Below, one piece after another: positions 18,721 to 27,383 of a DNA stretch of 64,000 nt. The position numbers were made by a program, and so were the translations under genes. How positions within the stretch are numbered: the first letter of the stretch is position 1; each line of letters begins with the position of its first letter. This DNA is from Synechococcus sp. RedBA-s (GTDB lineage Bacteria > Cyanobacteriota > Cyanobacteriia > PCC-6307 > Cyanobiaceae), in NCBI RefSeq assembly GCF_024345495.1, contig NZ_JAGQBF010000006.1:38454-102453 (forward strand). The letters are read 5' to 3'. Below the pieces are notes generated by a model that made no database searches, was not told the DNA's origin, and saw only the letters and a program-made list of their open reading frames with translations.

Positions 18721-19398
18721 TCAGGGGTCGCCTGACGAATCCACCGTGGCCTCAGGGGCGGCCCTGAGCTGCTCAAGACGGTCCCTGACCGCCTTGAGGT
18801 CCTGCCAGGTGTGCCACTTGGGGGTCTCCGGTTCCCGCGAGGGATTGCGCAGCAGATAGGAGGGGTGAAAGATCGGCAGGCACCAGCGCCCCTGCCACCG
18901 CTGCCACTGGCCGCGCAGGCGGGTGATGCCGCCTTTGATCCCCAGCACCCCTTCCACGGCGGTGGCGCCGGCCAGCAGCAGCACCTGCGGTTGCACCAGC
19001 TCCACCTGCTGCTGCAGCCAGGGCAGGCAGGCGGTCATCTCCTGGAGGGTGGGTTTGCGGTTCTCAGGCGGACGGCACTTCACCACATTGCAGATGTAGG
19101 CGTCGCGGTTGCTGTCGATGCCGACGCTTTCGAGCATCCGATCGAGCAGCTGCCCGGCCCGGCCCACGAAGGGGGAGCCGCTGGCGTCTTCCTGCGCGCC
19201 AGGGCCCTCGCCGATCACCATCAGGGCGGCGCGGGGATTCCCCCGGCTGACCACCACCTGCTGGCGGGCCTCCGCCAGGGAGCAGCGGCGGCACTCGGCG
19301 CAGCTCTGGGCGAGCTGCTGCAGTGCCGCCCTGGGATCACCCTCCACCCTCTGTCTCCCCTGGAGCTGAGCTCCCAGGCTGGCGGCAGCGGGGGTCAC
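18721..19398 (-). CDS. Type 4 uracil-DNA glycosylase
   Basis: The 225-residue protein (GTG start) has motif 1 VIGEGPGAQEDASG and motif 2 PIFHPSYLLRNP. Cysteines at about 33-39 (CAECRRC), 108 and 124 fit the [4Fe-4S] cluster of the thermophile-type family 4 enzymes. It removes uracil from DNA to begin base excision repair. The gene reads toward ispG with 39 nt between them. Divergent aspC-type transcription begins 150 nt away, so the region 19399-19549 probably holds both promoters. Confidence 0.92.
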   Translation of the reverse strand: MTPAAASLGAQLQGRQRVEGDPRAALQQLAQSCAECRRCSLAEARQQVVVSRGNPRAALMVIGEGPGAQEDASGSPFVGRAGQLLDRMLESVGIDSNRDAYICNVVKCRPPENRKPTLQEMTACLPWLQQQVELVQPQVLLLAGATAVEGVLGIKGGITRLRGQWQRWQGRWCLPIFHPSYLLRNPSREPETPKWHTWQDLKAVRDRLEQLRAAPEATVDSSGDP

Positions 19399-19549
19399 CT
19401 GTCCAGGTGCCGGGCGCGACGGTGCCCGCTCGAACCTTTCCCAGGAAGGGCGTCAGGCAGGATGCAAGTTCTCCCTGGCGCTTCTTTTTCGGAGCGCCGC
19501 GGCCCTTTGTGGCCGCTTCGCGCTGCGGCCGTCGGCCGCGCCCCCGCCG

Positions 19550-20728
19550 ATGCCCCGCCCGTTGAAGCTCTCGGCCCGGGCCGAAGCCCTGCAGCCTTCG
19601 CTCACCCTGGCCATTGCGGCCCGCGCCAAGCAGTTGCGCGCCGAGGGCCAGGACATCTGCAGCCTGAGCGCGGGCGAACCCGACTTCGACACCCCGCCCT
19701 TCATCCGCCAGGCGGCCATCGATGCCCTCGAGGCCGGCGCCACCCGCTATGGCCCGGCCGCCGGCGAGCCGGCCCTGCGCGAGGCGATCGCCGTCAAGCT
19801 CAGCGAGGAAAACGGGGTTGCCACCAAAGCCGAGCAGGTGCTGGTCACCAATGGTGGCAAGCAGGCTCTGTTCAACCTTTTCCAGGTGCTGCTGGGTCCC
19901 GGCGATGAGGTGCTGCTGCCGGCCCCCTACTGGCTCAGCTACCCGGAGATGGTCCAGCTGGCCGGCGCCACGGTGCGGCTGCTGCCCAGCGACGCCGAGC
20001 ACGGCTTCCGCCTCGATCCCCAGCAGCTGGAGGCCGCGATCACCCCGGCTTCCCGCCTGCTGGTGCTCAACAGCCCGTCCAATCCCACCGGGATGGTGTT
20101 CAGCCGCCAGGAGCTGGAGGCCATCGCCGTGGTGCTGCGCCGCCATCCCCAGGTGGCGGTGGTCTGCGACGAGATCTATGAGTTCCTGCTGGCCCCGGGC
20201 CATGAACACCACAGCTTCGCGGCAGTGGCGCCCGACCTCAGCGATCGGGTGTTCATCGTCAATGGCTTCGCCAAGGGCTGGGCCATGACGGGCTGGCGGC
20301 TGGGCTTCCTGGCCGGTCCCACTGCTGTGGTGAGTGCCGCGATCGCACTGCAGAGCCAGAGCACCAGCAACGTCTGCTCCTTCGCCCAGTTCGGTGCCCT
20401 GGCGGCGGTGAGCGGCCCGCGCGACTGCGTCGTGGAGATGGCGCGCCAGTTCAGTGAGCGGCGTGCCCTGCTGCATGGGGGCCTCGCGGCCCTGCCGGGG
20501 CTCACCCTGCAGCCACCGCAGGGGGCCTTCTACGCCTTCCCGGATGTGAGCGCTCATGGGCTCGATTCGATGACCTTCTGCAACCGTCTGCTCAACGAGG
20601 TGGGTCTGGCCCTGGTGCCGGGGATCGCCTTCGGTGACGACCGCTGCGTACGCCTCTCCTGCGCCGCCTCCCCCGCCACCCTGCGCGATGGTCTGGGCCG
20701 GCTCGGTCACTTCCTCACATCCCTGTAA
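19550..20728 (+). CDS. PLP-dependent class I aminotransferase (aspartate/prephenate type)
   Basis: The 392-residue protein has SAGEPDFDTPPF, VTNGGKQALFN, LNSPSNPTGMVF and VVCDEIYEFLL, then the PLP-lysine motif NGFAKGWAMTGWRLGF and the C-terminal substrate arginine region CVRLSCAAS. This is the aminotransferase I-gamma layout used for aspartate and often prephenate transamination. Cyanobacteria of this group usually have one such enzyme serving both aspartate and arogenate synthesis. Exact specificity is not visible from sequence alone. The next gene begins 14 nt later. Confidence 0.9.
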   Translation: MPRPLKLSARAEALQPSLTLAIAARAKQLRAEGQDICSLSAGEPDFDTPPFIRQAAIDALEAGATRYGPAAGEPALREAIAVKLSEENGVATKAEQVLVTNGGKQALFNLFQVLLGPGDEVLLPAPYWLSYPEMVQLAGATVRLLPSDAEHGFRLDPQQLEAAITPASRLLVLNSPSNPTGMVFSRQELEAIAVVLRRHPQVAVVCDEIYEFLLAPGHEHHSFAAVAPDLSDRVFIVNGFAKGWAMTGWRLGFLAGPTAVVSAAIALQSQSTSNVCSFAQFGALAAVSGPRDCVVEMARQFSERRALLHGGLAALPGLTLQPPQGAFYAFPDVSAHGLDSMTFCNRLLNEVGLALVPGIAFGDDRCVRLSCAASPATLRDGLGRLGHFLTSL

Positions 20729-20742
20729 ATCGAAGCACCCCC

Positions 20743-21711
20743 ATGGCTCCCTTGCCCCTCCTCCCCCCACGCCTTCCGCGTACCGGTTTTCGCCTGGCTC
20801 TGCTGGCAGGCCTCGCCCTGGCCCTCATGCCAGCGGCCTTGCCGCCCCAGCTGCAGCAGGCCGCACCCCAGCTAGCCGGCGCCCAGGCCCAGCAGAAGCT
20901 GCTGCGGATCAGCGCCATTCCTGATCAGAAACCGGAAACCCTCAACCGCCTCTACCCCCTGCTGGCGAACGAACTCAGCCGCAGCCTCGGCGTGCCGGTG
21001 AAGTACGTGCCGGTGACCGATTACACCGCCGCCGTGAGTGCCTTCCGCCGCGGCGATCTGGATCTGGTCTGGTTCGGAGCCCTCACCGGTGTTCAGGCCC
21101 GGCTGCAGAAGCCCGGCGCCAAGGTGATCGCCCAGCGCGACATCGACGCCTCCTTCCAGAGCTTCTTCATCGCCAACACTGCTAGTGGAATCAAGCCCAT
21201 CGCCAACCAGAAGGGGCTGAGTGTGCTCAAGGGCAAGCGCTTCACCTTCGGCTCGGAGAGCTCCACTTCCGGTCGGCTGATGCCCCAGTACTTCCTCGGC
21301 CAGGCCGGCGTGCGGCTGACTGATTTCGCCGGCGGCGCCCCGGGCTTCAGCAGCAGCCACGACGCCACGATCGCCCTCGTGCAGAGCGGCGCCTACCAGG
21401 CGGGGGTGGTGAACGAGGAGGTGTGGCAGAGCAGCCTCAGCTCCGGCAAGACCGACCCGAAGAAGGTGATCGTGATCTGGCGCACCCCCGGTTACGCCAA
21501 CTACCACTGGCTCGCCCAGCCGAATCTCGACCAACGCTTCGGCAAGGGCTTCACCACCAGGCTTCAATCCACCTTCCTGAATCTGCGCGCCAGCAATCCC
21601 AAGCAGGCCCAGATCCTCGACCTCTTCGGTGCAAAGCGATTCATTCCTGCTCCTCCGCGTCTGTACGACTCGATCGAGAAGGTGGGCCGCGAGATCGGCA
21701 AGATCCGCTGA
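20743..21711 (+). CDS. PhnD-like ABC transporter substrate-binding protein
   Basis: The 322-residue protein has a long signal peptide (LALLAGLALALMPAALPP). The mature part carries ISAIPDQKPETLNRLYPLLAN, YVPVTDYTAAVSAFRRGDLDLVWFGALTGVQA and TFGSESSTSGRLMPQYFL, typical of phosphonate/phosphite-type periplasmic binding proteins. Some members of this family are annotated as putative selenate binding proteins, so the ligand is an open question. An ATPase and a double-length permease follow at 22037 and 22789, forming a full importer with a 73-residue protein in between. Confidence 0.85.
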   Translation: MAPLPLLPPRLPRTGFRLALLAGLALALMPAALPPQLQQAAPQLAGAQAQQKLLRISAIPDQKPETLNRLYPLLANELSRSLGVPVKYVPVTDYTAAVSAFRRGDLDLVWFGALTGVQARLQKPGAKVIAQRDIDASFQSFFIANTASGIKPIANQKGLSVLKGKRFTFGSESSTSGRLMPQYFLGQAGVRLTDFAGGAPGFSSSHDATIALVQSGAYQAGVVNEEVWQSSLSSGKTDPKKVIVIWRTPGYANYHWLAQPNLDQRFGKGFTTRLQSTFLNLRASNPKQAQILDLFGAKRFIPAPPRLYDSIEKVGREIGKIR

Positions 21712-21760
21712 GCCACGCCCCTGGGGTCCCCTTAGCCTGGGCCCAGATCCCAGAGATGGC

Positions 21761-21982
21761 ATGCGCTTCAACGGCAGTCTGGAGGAGCTTCAGGCCCTCG
21801 TCGCCAAGCTGGGGCAACCGGGCCACTGGGTGCACCAGGGAGCCTTCGAGATGTACGTTCTCGACGACGAGGAGACCAACGTCCGCCTGAACTGGTGGCC
21901 CCGCGGAGGTGAACTGCGCCTGGTGGGTGACCCGGCCCAGCGGCTGGATCTGGAGGCGGCCCTGAAGGCCGTGCTCCCCTGA
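21761..21982 (+). CDS. Small conserved hypothetical inside an ABC transporter operon
   Basis: The 73-residue soluble protein begins MRFNGSLEELQALVAKLG, and continues with GHWVHQGAFEMYVLDDEETNVRLNWWPRG and a C-terminal amphipathic helix. The pattern of charged helix, beta-hairpin and helix suggests a compact fold. It lies between the binding protein (ends 21711) and ATPase (starts 22037) on the same strand, so it is likely cotranscribed. No function recognised; similar small ORFs occur widely in cyanobacteria. Confidence 0.65.
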   Translation: MRFNGSLEELQALVAKLGQPGHWVHQGAFEMYVLDDEETNVRLNWWPRGGELRLVGDPAQRLDLEAALKAVLP

Positions 21983-22036
21983 GCCCCAGGATGTCAGGGT
22001 CCGGGTCCCCTTCTCATCCGGCCTGAGCCCTCTGCC

Positions 22037-22792
22037 TTGATCAGCTCCCCCGACCATCCTCTGCTGGAGCTGCGCTCCATTCGCCTGCCGGGCCGCACCG
22101 CCCCGCGGCTGGATGATGTGTCGTTGCAGCTGAGGCCGGGGGAGCGGGTGGCCCTGGTGGGTCCCAGTGGCGCGGGCAAGAGCAGCCTGCTGGCGGTGGC
22201 CAATGGGCTGCTCAGGCCTGAGGCCGGCGAGGTGCTCTGGAACGGTGTCGCCCCGGCGCGCTCCAGGCGCCGGCGCCGGCGGCAGCAGGCCCTGATCGGC
22301 ACCCTCTGGCAGGACCTGCGCCTGATCGAGGAGCTGACCGTTCAGCAGAACCTGAATGCGGCGCGGCTGGCCCGCTGGGGCTGGCCGAGGGCCCTGCTCA
22401 ACCTGATGCTGCCGCTCGAGACCGCCGCCAACACCGCTGTTCTCGCGCGGGTCGACCTCAGCGCTGACCTGTTGGAGCAACCGGTGACCGCCCTCTCCGG
22501 CGGCCAGCGCCAGCGCCTGGCCCTGGCCCGTTTGCTGCGCCAGGAGCCGCTGCTGCTGCTGGCGGATGAACCCCTGGCCCACCTGGATCCACGCCTGGCG
22601 CGGGAGCTGCTGGCCCTGCTGCTGGCGCAGGCCAGCGGCCGCCGGGCCCTGTTGCTCAGCCTGCACCGGCCCGACCTGCTCGATGGTTTTGATCGGGTGG
22701 TGGCCCTGCGCCAGGGCCGTGTGGTGCTGGACGCGGCACCCACGGCGCTGGCGGGCCCCCAGCTGGCGGCCCTCTATCGCTCGGAACCATGA
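22037..22792 (+). CDS. ABC transporter ATP-binding protein (PhnC-like)
   Basis: The 251-residue protein shows Walker A GPSGAGKSS, the Q-loop TLWQDLRLIEELTV, the ABC signature ALSGGQRQRLALA and Walker B LLLLADEPLAHLD, with the switch histidine in LLLSLHRPD. The start is a TTG; no ATG or GTG is near in frame. It overlaps the permease start by 4 nt (ATGA). With the PhnD-like binding protein it should power import of a phosphonate-, phosphite- or selenate-like anion. Confidence 0.88.
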   Translation: MISSPDHPLLELRSIRLPGRTAPRLDDVSLQLRPGERVALVGPSGAGKSSLLAVANGLLRPEAGEVLWNGVAPARSRRRRRRQQALIGTLWQDLRLIEELTVQQNLNAARLARWGWPRALLNLMLPLETAANTAVLARVDLSADLLEQPVTALSGGQRQRLALARLLRQEPLLLLADEPLAHLDPRLARELLALLLAQASGRRALLLSLHRPDLLDGFDRVVALRQGRVVLDAAPTALAGPQLAALYRSEP

Positions 22793-24360
22793 CGGCCGCC
22801 TCCGCCTGGAGCTGGAGGGCGCTGCGCCTGGCCCCGCCACTGCTGCCGCTGCTGCCGGCCCTGGTCTGGTTGCCGGTGCTGCTGCTGCTTCCTGGCCTCA
22901 GCCACGGTGGCGGCTGGGACCTGATCGGTCAGTTCGCCGGGGCGGCCTTCAAGCCGTCGCTGGATCCGCTGGTGCTGAGCTCGGCCTTCACTGGCCTGGG
23001 GGTCACGGTGGGAATTGCCCTGCTGGGCTGGGCCCTGAGCCTGGTGCTGGGTCTGGTGGGGGGAGTGCTCAGCTCGCGCACGGTGTGGCGCACGGCCACC
23101 GGCAGTGCCCTGCCGGCGGAGTGCATCAGGCGGTTGCTGGCGGTGCCCCGGGCGGTGCACGAGCTGCTCTGGGGCCTGCTGCTGCTGCAGTTGCTGGGCC
23201 TGCAGCCGGTGGTGGCGGTGCTGGCGATCACGATTCCCTACGCCGCCCTGGTGGCACGCGTGGTGAGTGATCTGCTCGACGCCCTGCCCACCGCGGGCCT
23301 GGAGGGACTGCGCCTGGCGGGTGCACCGGCGGGGCCGGCCCTGCTCACCGCCCTGGGGCCGGCGCTGCAGCCGGGGGTGATCAGCTACGGCGGCTACCGG
23401 CTGGAATGCGCTCTGCGCAGCGCCACGTTGCTGGGGGTGTTCGGCCTTGGCGGGCTGGGCACTGATCTGCGGCTCACGCTTCAGTCGCTGCAGTTCCGTG
23501 AGCTCTGGAGCGGACTGTGGATGCTGCTGCTGGTGATGCTGGTGCTGGAGGCCCTGCTGCGGGTTTTGCGCCAGCGTTGGGGGATGCCGGCCCGCTTCGG
23601 CCTCAGCCGCCGCTCCGTGGGGCGCGGTGGCCGTGAGGTGGTTCTCGGCGCTCTGCTGCTGCTGCCTCTGCTGGTGCTGGTGGCCGTGGCCCTGGGGGTC
23701 AACCCGCTGCAGCTGGGGCAGCTTCAGCCCCTGCCCGCCTGGACGGCCGACTGGCCGGCGGTGGCGGCGCTGCCCTGGCCCTCGCTGATCGGCTCCACAC
23801 TGGCGCTCACCCTGCTGGCGGCGGCCCTGGCGGTGGGCAGTGCACCGCTGCTGCTGCTGTTGATGGCCCCCTGGCCCTGGGGCCGGGCGCTGATGCAGGC
23901 CATCTGGGCGCTGGGGCGCCTCTGGCCGCCGCCACTCACCGCCCTGCTGCTGCTGTTCGTGCTGCAGCCCGGGGTGCTCACGGCGGCCCTGGCCCTTGGT
24001 TTCCACAACCTGGGCATCCTGGGTCGCCTGCTGCTGGAGGCGGAGGAAGCGGCCCCGCTGCAGGCGGAGGAGGCCCTGGCCGCCGCTGGAGCAGGGCCGC
24101 GGCTGGCCCTGCTCTACGGCCGATTCAGCGCCCTGGCCCGCTCCTATCTGGCCTACGGCGCCTACCGCGCCGATGTGATCCTGCGCGAGACGGTGGTGGT
24201 GGGTCTGGTGGGTGCCGCCGGACTGGGCAGCCTGCTGCTGGAGGCCCTCAGTTCCTTCGCCATCGACCAGCTGATCGCCCTGGTGGCGGTCTACGTGGTG
24301 CTGACCCTGATGGGAGAAGATCTCAGCGACCGCCTCCGCCGGCGCCTGCTGGCGGCCTGA
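22789..24360 (+). CDS. Double-length ABC permease (PhnE-like fusion)
   Basis: The 523-residue protein has two sets of about six membrane segments. The first half carries the coupling helix region EGLRLAGAPAGPALLTALGPA and the second half the matching [20 protein letters not shown]. Two copies of the PhnE-type permease therefore appear fused, forming both transmembrane halves in one chain; the usual PhnE is about half as long. The fused architecture removes the need for homodimerisation. It overlaps the upstream ATPase gene by 4 nt. Confidence 0.85.
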   Translation: MTAASAWSWRALRLAPPLLPLLPALVWLPVLLLLPGLSHGGGWDLIGQFAGAAFKPSLDPLVLSSAFTGLGVTVGIALLGWALSLVLGLVGGVLSSRTVWRTATGSALPAECIRRLLAVPRAVHELLWGLLLLQLLGLQPVVAVLAITIPYAALVARVVSDLLDALPTAGLEGLRLAGAPAGPALLTALGPALQPGVISYGGYRLECALRSATLLGVFGLGGLGTDLRLTLQSLQFRELWSGLWMLLLVMLVLEALLRVLRQRWGMPARFGLSRRSVGRGGREVVLGALLLLPLLVLVAVALGVNPLQLGQLQPLPAWTADWPAVAALPWPSLIGSTLALTLLAAALAVGSAPLLLLLMAPWPWGRALMQAIWALGRLWPPPLTALLLLFVLQPGVLTAALALGFHNLGILGRLLLEAEEAAPLQAEEALAAAGAGPRLALLYGRFSALARSYLAYGAYRADVILRETVVVGLVGAAGLGSLLLEALSSFAIDQLIALVAVYVVLTLMGEDLSDRLRRRLLAA

Positions 24361-24371
24361 CGCCCGAGCCC

Positions 24372-25052
24372 ATGGCCGTGACCGCGACACCGCGCAAGCT
24401 GATCGTGCTGGGGGACAGCGGGGTGTACGGCTGGGGCGACCCCGATGGCGGTGGCTGGTGTGAGCGGCTGCGGCGCCATTGGATGGGCCTGCCCGATGGA
24501 CCCGTGCTCTACAACCTCGGCGTGCGCGGCGATGGCCTGGAGCGGCTGGCGGCGCGCCTTCATCGGGAGGTGGGCTGCCGGGGGGAGCTGCGCCGTCAGG
24601 CACCGCAGGGGATCGTGCTCAGCGTGGGCCTCAACGACACCGCCCGGGTCGGGCGGTCCGACGGCCGCCACCAGCTGGCGCCGGAGGCGTTCCTGTTCGG
24701 CTGGCAGCAGCTGTTGCGCGAGGCGGTGCGGCTGGCCCCGGTGCTGGTGATCGGGCTGACGCCGGTGGATGAGGCGGTGATGCCCTTCGCCGGCTGCCTC
24801 TGGTATGAGCAGGCCAGCGTGCACCGCTACGAGCGGCTGCTGGAGGAGGCCTGCCTGGAGGCCGATGTGCCCTTCCTGCCGCTGCTGCACCCCCTGCTGG
24901 AGGATCCCCACTGGAGCCGGCTGCTCAGCGCCGATGGCCTGCATCTCAATGCCGACGGCCATGACCGGATCTACGAGCTGATGCGCCAGTGGCCGGCGCT
25001 GCTGGCCTGGGCGGGGCTGGAGTCGAGGCTGGCCCGCACACCGGCCCACTGA
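24372..25052 (+). CDS. SGNH/GDSL hydrolase
   Basis: The 226-residue protein has all four blocks of the family: VLGDSGVYGWG with the catalytic serine, NLGVRGDGL with the glycine, SVGLNDTAR with the asparagine, and SADGLHLNADGH with the aspartate and histidine. No signal peptide is apparent, so it is probably cytoplasmic. Members are esterases or acyl hydrolases of varied substrates. It starts 12 nt after the permease and may share its transcript; a role in processing the imported compound is only a guess. Confidence 0.88.
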   Translation: MAVTATPRKLIVLGDSGVYGWGDPDGGGWCERLRRHWMGLPDGPVLYNLGVRGDGLERLAARLHREVGCRGELRRQAPQGIVLSVGLNDTARVGRSDGRHQLAPEAFLFGWQQLLREAVRLAPVLVIGLTPVDEAVMPFAGCLWYEQASVHRYERLLEEACLEADVPFLPLLHPLLEDPHWSRLLSADGLHLNADGHDRIYELMRQWPALLAWAGLESRLARTPAH

Positions 25053-25199
25053 GCGCACCGGTCCACTGAGCTCGCCGGCCTGTTGTCCTCGCTTGTGCTC
25101 CCTCACCCATTTGGGGGAGGTGAGTTCACCGGTTGGGGTGAAGCGCGACCTGGCCCAGTCGATTGAGGGTGGAAACACGGACCCGCCACTGTCCCCGCC

Positions 25200-26156
25200 A
25201 TGCCCAGCCCACGCCCCCAGCCCTCCCAGGACCAGGACCTCCACAGCCGTAATGCCGAGCTGCTGCAGCGTTTTCACCGCAGCGGCGACCACCGCCTGCG
25301 CAACCGACTGGTGGAGCTGAATCTGCCCCTGGTGCGCCAGGTGGCCGCACGCCAGAGCGCGAGCACCAGGCTGCCGCTCGACGATCTGGTGCAGCTGGGC
25401 TGTCTGGGGCTGATCCGCGCGATCGAGGCCTTTGATCCGTCCCGCTCCACCAGCTTGAGCAGCTTTGCGGTGCCCTACATCCGCGGGGCGATGCAGCACC
25501 ACCTGCGCGATCACGAGCAGCCCCTGCGCTGCTCCCGTCAGCTGCGGGAGCTGCACTGCCGCGGCCAGGCCCTGATGCAGCAGCGTCAGCATCACCAGTT
25601 GCCCGCGCTGGGGGAGGAGGAGCTGGCGGCCGCGCTGGGCTGCTCGCCGCAGCGCTGGTGTGAGGCGCAGCAGCTGCAACAGGCCCTGAGGCTGCGCAGC
25701 CTCGATGCCCCCGCCGCTGATGGAGAGGAGCGCGGCGGCACGCTGCTGGAGCGGCTGCCGGCGCGGGAGCGGCCGCACCCCTGGCGCGCCGATCACCAGG
25801 GGGAATCGCTGTGCTGTGAAGGCGACAACCAGCGTTGGCTGAAGCACCGGCTGGAGCGCCTTGATCCCAGCCTGCGCCAACTGGTGCTGGAGCGGGTGCT
25901 GCAGGGCGCCTCCTGGCGGCGGCTGGGGGCCGATCAGGGGCTGACCGCCCGGGCCGCCCAGCGGCGCTTCGAGGCGCTTGTGCTGCTGTTGCGTGAGGAG
26001 ATCGATCAGCTGCTGCAGAGCCGCCAGGCGCCGCCGGTCTGGCCGCTGCGCCGGCGCCAGCACGCACCGGCACTCAGGGCCCCAGCAGCGTGGCCAGTCC
26101 CATCGCCAGCAGGGCGGCGATCAAGGTTTGCAGGCCGTTCACCAGTTCATTGCTGA
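25200..26156 (+). CDS. Group 3 RNA polymerase sigma factor (SigF/SigG-like)
   Basis: The 318-residue protein has region 2: RNRLVELNLPLVRQVAAR and LDDLVQLGCLGLIRAIEAFDP, then the -10 recognition part TSLSSFAVPYIRGAMQHHLRD. Region 3 follows (LPALGEEELAAALG) and a region 4-like helix-turn-helix (GASWRRLGADQGLTARAAQRR). This is shorter than the group 1/2 housekeeping type and lacks their region 1. Such sigmas control motility or stress genes in cyanobacteria. The 3' end overlaps the opposing DUF92 gene by 83 nt, and the last ~30 residues are basic and atypical. Confidence 0.88.
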   Translation: MPSPRPQPSQDQDLHSRNAELLQRFHRSGDHRLRNRLVELNLPLVRQVAARQSASTRLPLDDLVQLGCLGLIRAIEAFDPSRSTSLSSFAVPYIRGAMQHHLRDHEQPLRCSRQLRELHCRGQALMQQRQHHQLPALGEEELAAALGCSPQRWCEAQQLQQALRLRSLDAPAADGEERGGTLLERLPARERPHPWRADHQGESLCCEGDNQRWLKHRLERLDPSLRQLVLERVLQGASWRRLGADQGLTARAAQRRFEALVLLLREEIDQLLQSRQAPPVWPLRRRQHAPALRAPAAWPVPSPAGRRSRFAGRSPVHC

Positions 26157-26919
26157 GCCAGGCCAGGCGCCCCTGCAGGGTGGCGCCGATCAGGCTCTCG
26201 ATCAGGGTGGCCCCCAGCCCCACCGCCGTCACCAGCAGGGCCGCGGCGGCGGAAGGCAGCAGACCGAGGGCCAGCAGAACAGCGGCCATCACGGCGCTGC
26301 CGCCGAGGCTGGCGGCGGTGCCCTCCAGGCTGATGGCCCCTTCACTGCCCGGGGGCACCGGCCGCAGGTTGGTGATCAGCACGGTGGTGCGGCCCCAGCG
26401 CTTGCCGATCTCACTGCCGCAGGTGTCGGCGAGCTTGGCGGCGAAGCTGGCGGCGAAGCCCAGCATCAGCAGCGGAGCAGGGGCACCGGGCAGTGTGGTG
26501 AGCGCGGCCAGCACGGCACCGGTGGCGGCCGAACCCCAGACGTTCTCGGGCCCGCGCCGGCCGCCGCGGCCCTCCGCCAGCCCCTGCTCCCGCTTGCGCC
26601 GGATCCCGAGCCGAGTCACGGCCGAGCCCAGGGCCAGGTAGATCACCACCGCCAGCCAGCCGCGCCAGCCCAGGCAGCCCCAGAGCAGGCTGCCGAGGAT
26701 GCCGGCGTGCACCCAGCCGGCCCTGGTGAGCAGCGGCAGCCGCTGAGCCAGGGCGATCAGCACGGCGTTGACCAGAACGGCCAGCAGCCACTGGGCCGCA
26801 GGCGGCGGTGCAAGGGGCAGGGCGGGCAGCACGGCGCAGGAGCAGGCGATCACCAGTTTCCCCGGCGCCCGGGCCCTGCCTCCTGCGGCTGCGCCCCAGG
26901 TCTCTGTTGCACTCCCCAA
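26074..26919 (-). CDS. DUF92/VTE6-like membrane protein (putative phytyl-phosphate kinase)
   Basis: The 281-residue protein has about seven hydrophobic segments. It contains LTRAGWVHAGILGSLLWGCLGW, GSAATGAVLAALTTLPG, FAAKLADTCGSEIGKRWG, and EGAISLEGTAASLGGS, which are hallmark segments of the DUF92 family. The plant member VTE6 phosphorylates phytyl phosphate for tocopherol and phylloquinone synthesis, and cyanobacterial homologues are proposed to recycle phytol from chlorophyll. The 3' end overlaps the sigma factor gene. The start may lie a few codons downstream of the first ATG. Confidence 0.85.
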   Translation of the reverse strand: MGSATETWGAAAGGRARAPGKLVIACSCAVLPALPLAPPPAAQWLLAVLVNAVLIALAQRLPLLTRAGWVHAGILGSLLWGCLGWRGWLAVVIYLALGSAVTRLGIRRKREQGLAEGRGGRRGPENVWGSAATGAVLAALTTLPGAPAPLLMLGFAASFAAKLADTCGSEIGKRWGRTTVLITNLRPVPPGSEGAISLEGTAASLGGSAVMAAVLLALGLLPSAAAALLVTAVGLGATLIESLIGATLQGRLAWLSNELVNGLQTLIAALLAMGLATLLGP

Positions 26920-26984
26920 CGGGCAGGCAGTGGTGGAGCCGTCGCGACGGATAATCAGCCCACACGTCCTGGCTGGCCGGCGTC

Positions 26985-27383
26985 ATGATTTTCAAGCCCA
27001 AGGGGTTTTTCCTCAACCTCGACAAGGAGGCTGACGCCAAGCCGGCCGTGGTGGCTCCCGTGGCGGCCAGGTCTGTCCAGGGCAAGGGGGGCAAGGCTGC
27101 GAAGGCTGAACCGGCCGCAGCCAGCGCCGGTCCAACCAGCGCTGGTTCAGGCGGCGCGGCTGCCGCGAGTGCCGAGTCAGAGTCGGCTGTCCCGGTGCTC
27201 ACCACCGCCGAGGCGATCGCCGCCGAACTGCGCCGCGAGCAGGAGAATCGCCCGGCCCCCAGTGTGGTTACCTTCTCGCCTGAGTGCCTGATCCCCTCCG
27301 GTGCGCTGCCCCGCGCCCGCCGCCTGGCAGGCGCCAATCTGGGTGTGTTCAAGCAGATGGCCACCGGCATGCTCGGCCGCTGA
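26985..27383 (+). CDS. Conserved picocyanobacterial hypothetical protein
   Basis: The 132-residue protein begins MIFKPKGFFLNLDKE and has a variable Ala/Lys/Gly-rich linker from about residue 25 to 75. The better-kept C-terminus is TTAEAIAAELRREQENRPAPSVV, then SPECLIPSGALPRARRLAGANLGVFKQMA. Conserved ends joined by a low-complexity middle suggest a small binding protein. Function unknown. Its 3' end overlaps the convergent rsmE gene by 35 nt. Confidence 0.7.
   Translation: MIFKPKGFFLNLDKEADAKPAVVAPVAARSVQGKGGKAAKAEPAAASAGPTSAGSGGAAAASAESESAVPVLTTAEAIAAELRREQENRPAPSVVTFSPECLIPSGALPRARRLAGANLGVFKQMATGMLGR

Noticed and set aside
17428..18735. 435-codon plus-strand frame opposite ispG
   Set aside because: The minus strand encodes all ispG motifs; the plus frame is His/Val-rich and motif-free.
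22774..24603. 609-codon minus-strand frame opposite the ABC permease
   Set aside because: Gln/His-rich low-complexity translation without motifs; the plus-strand permease explains the DNA.
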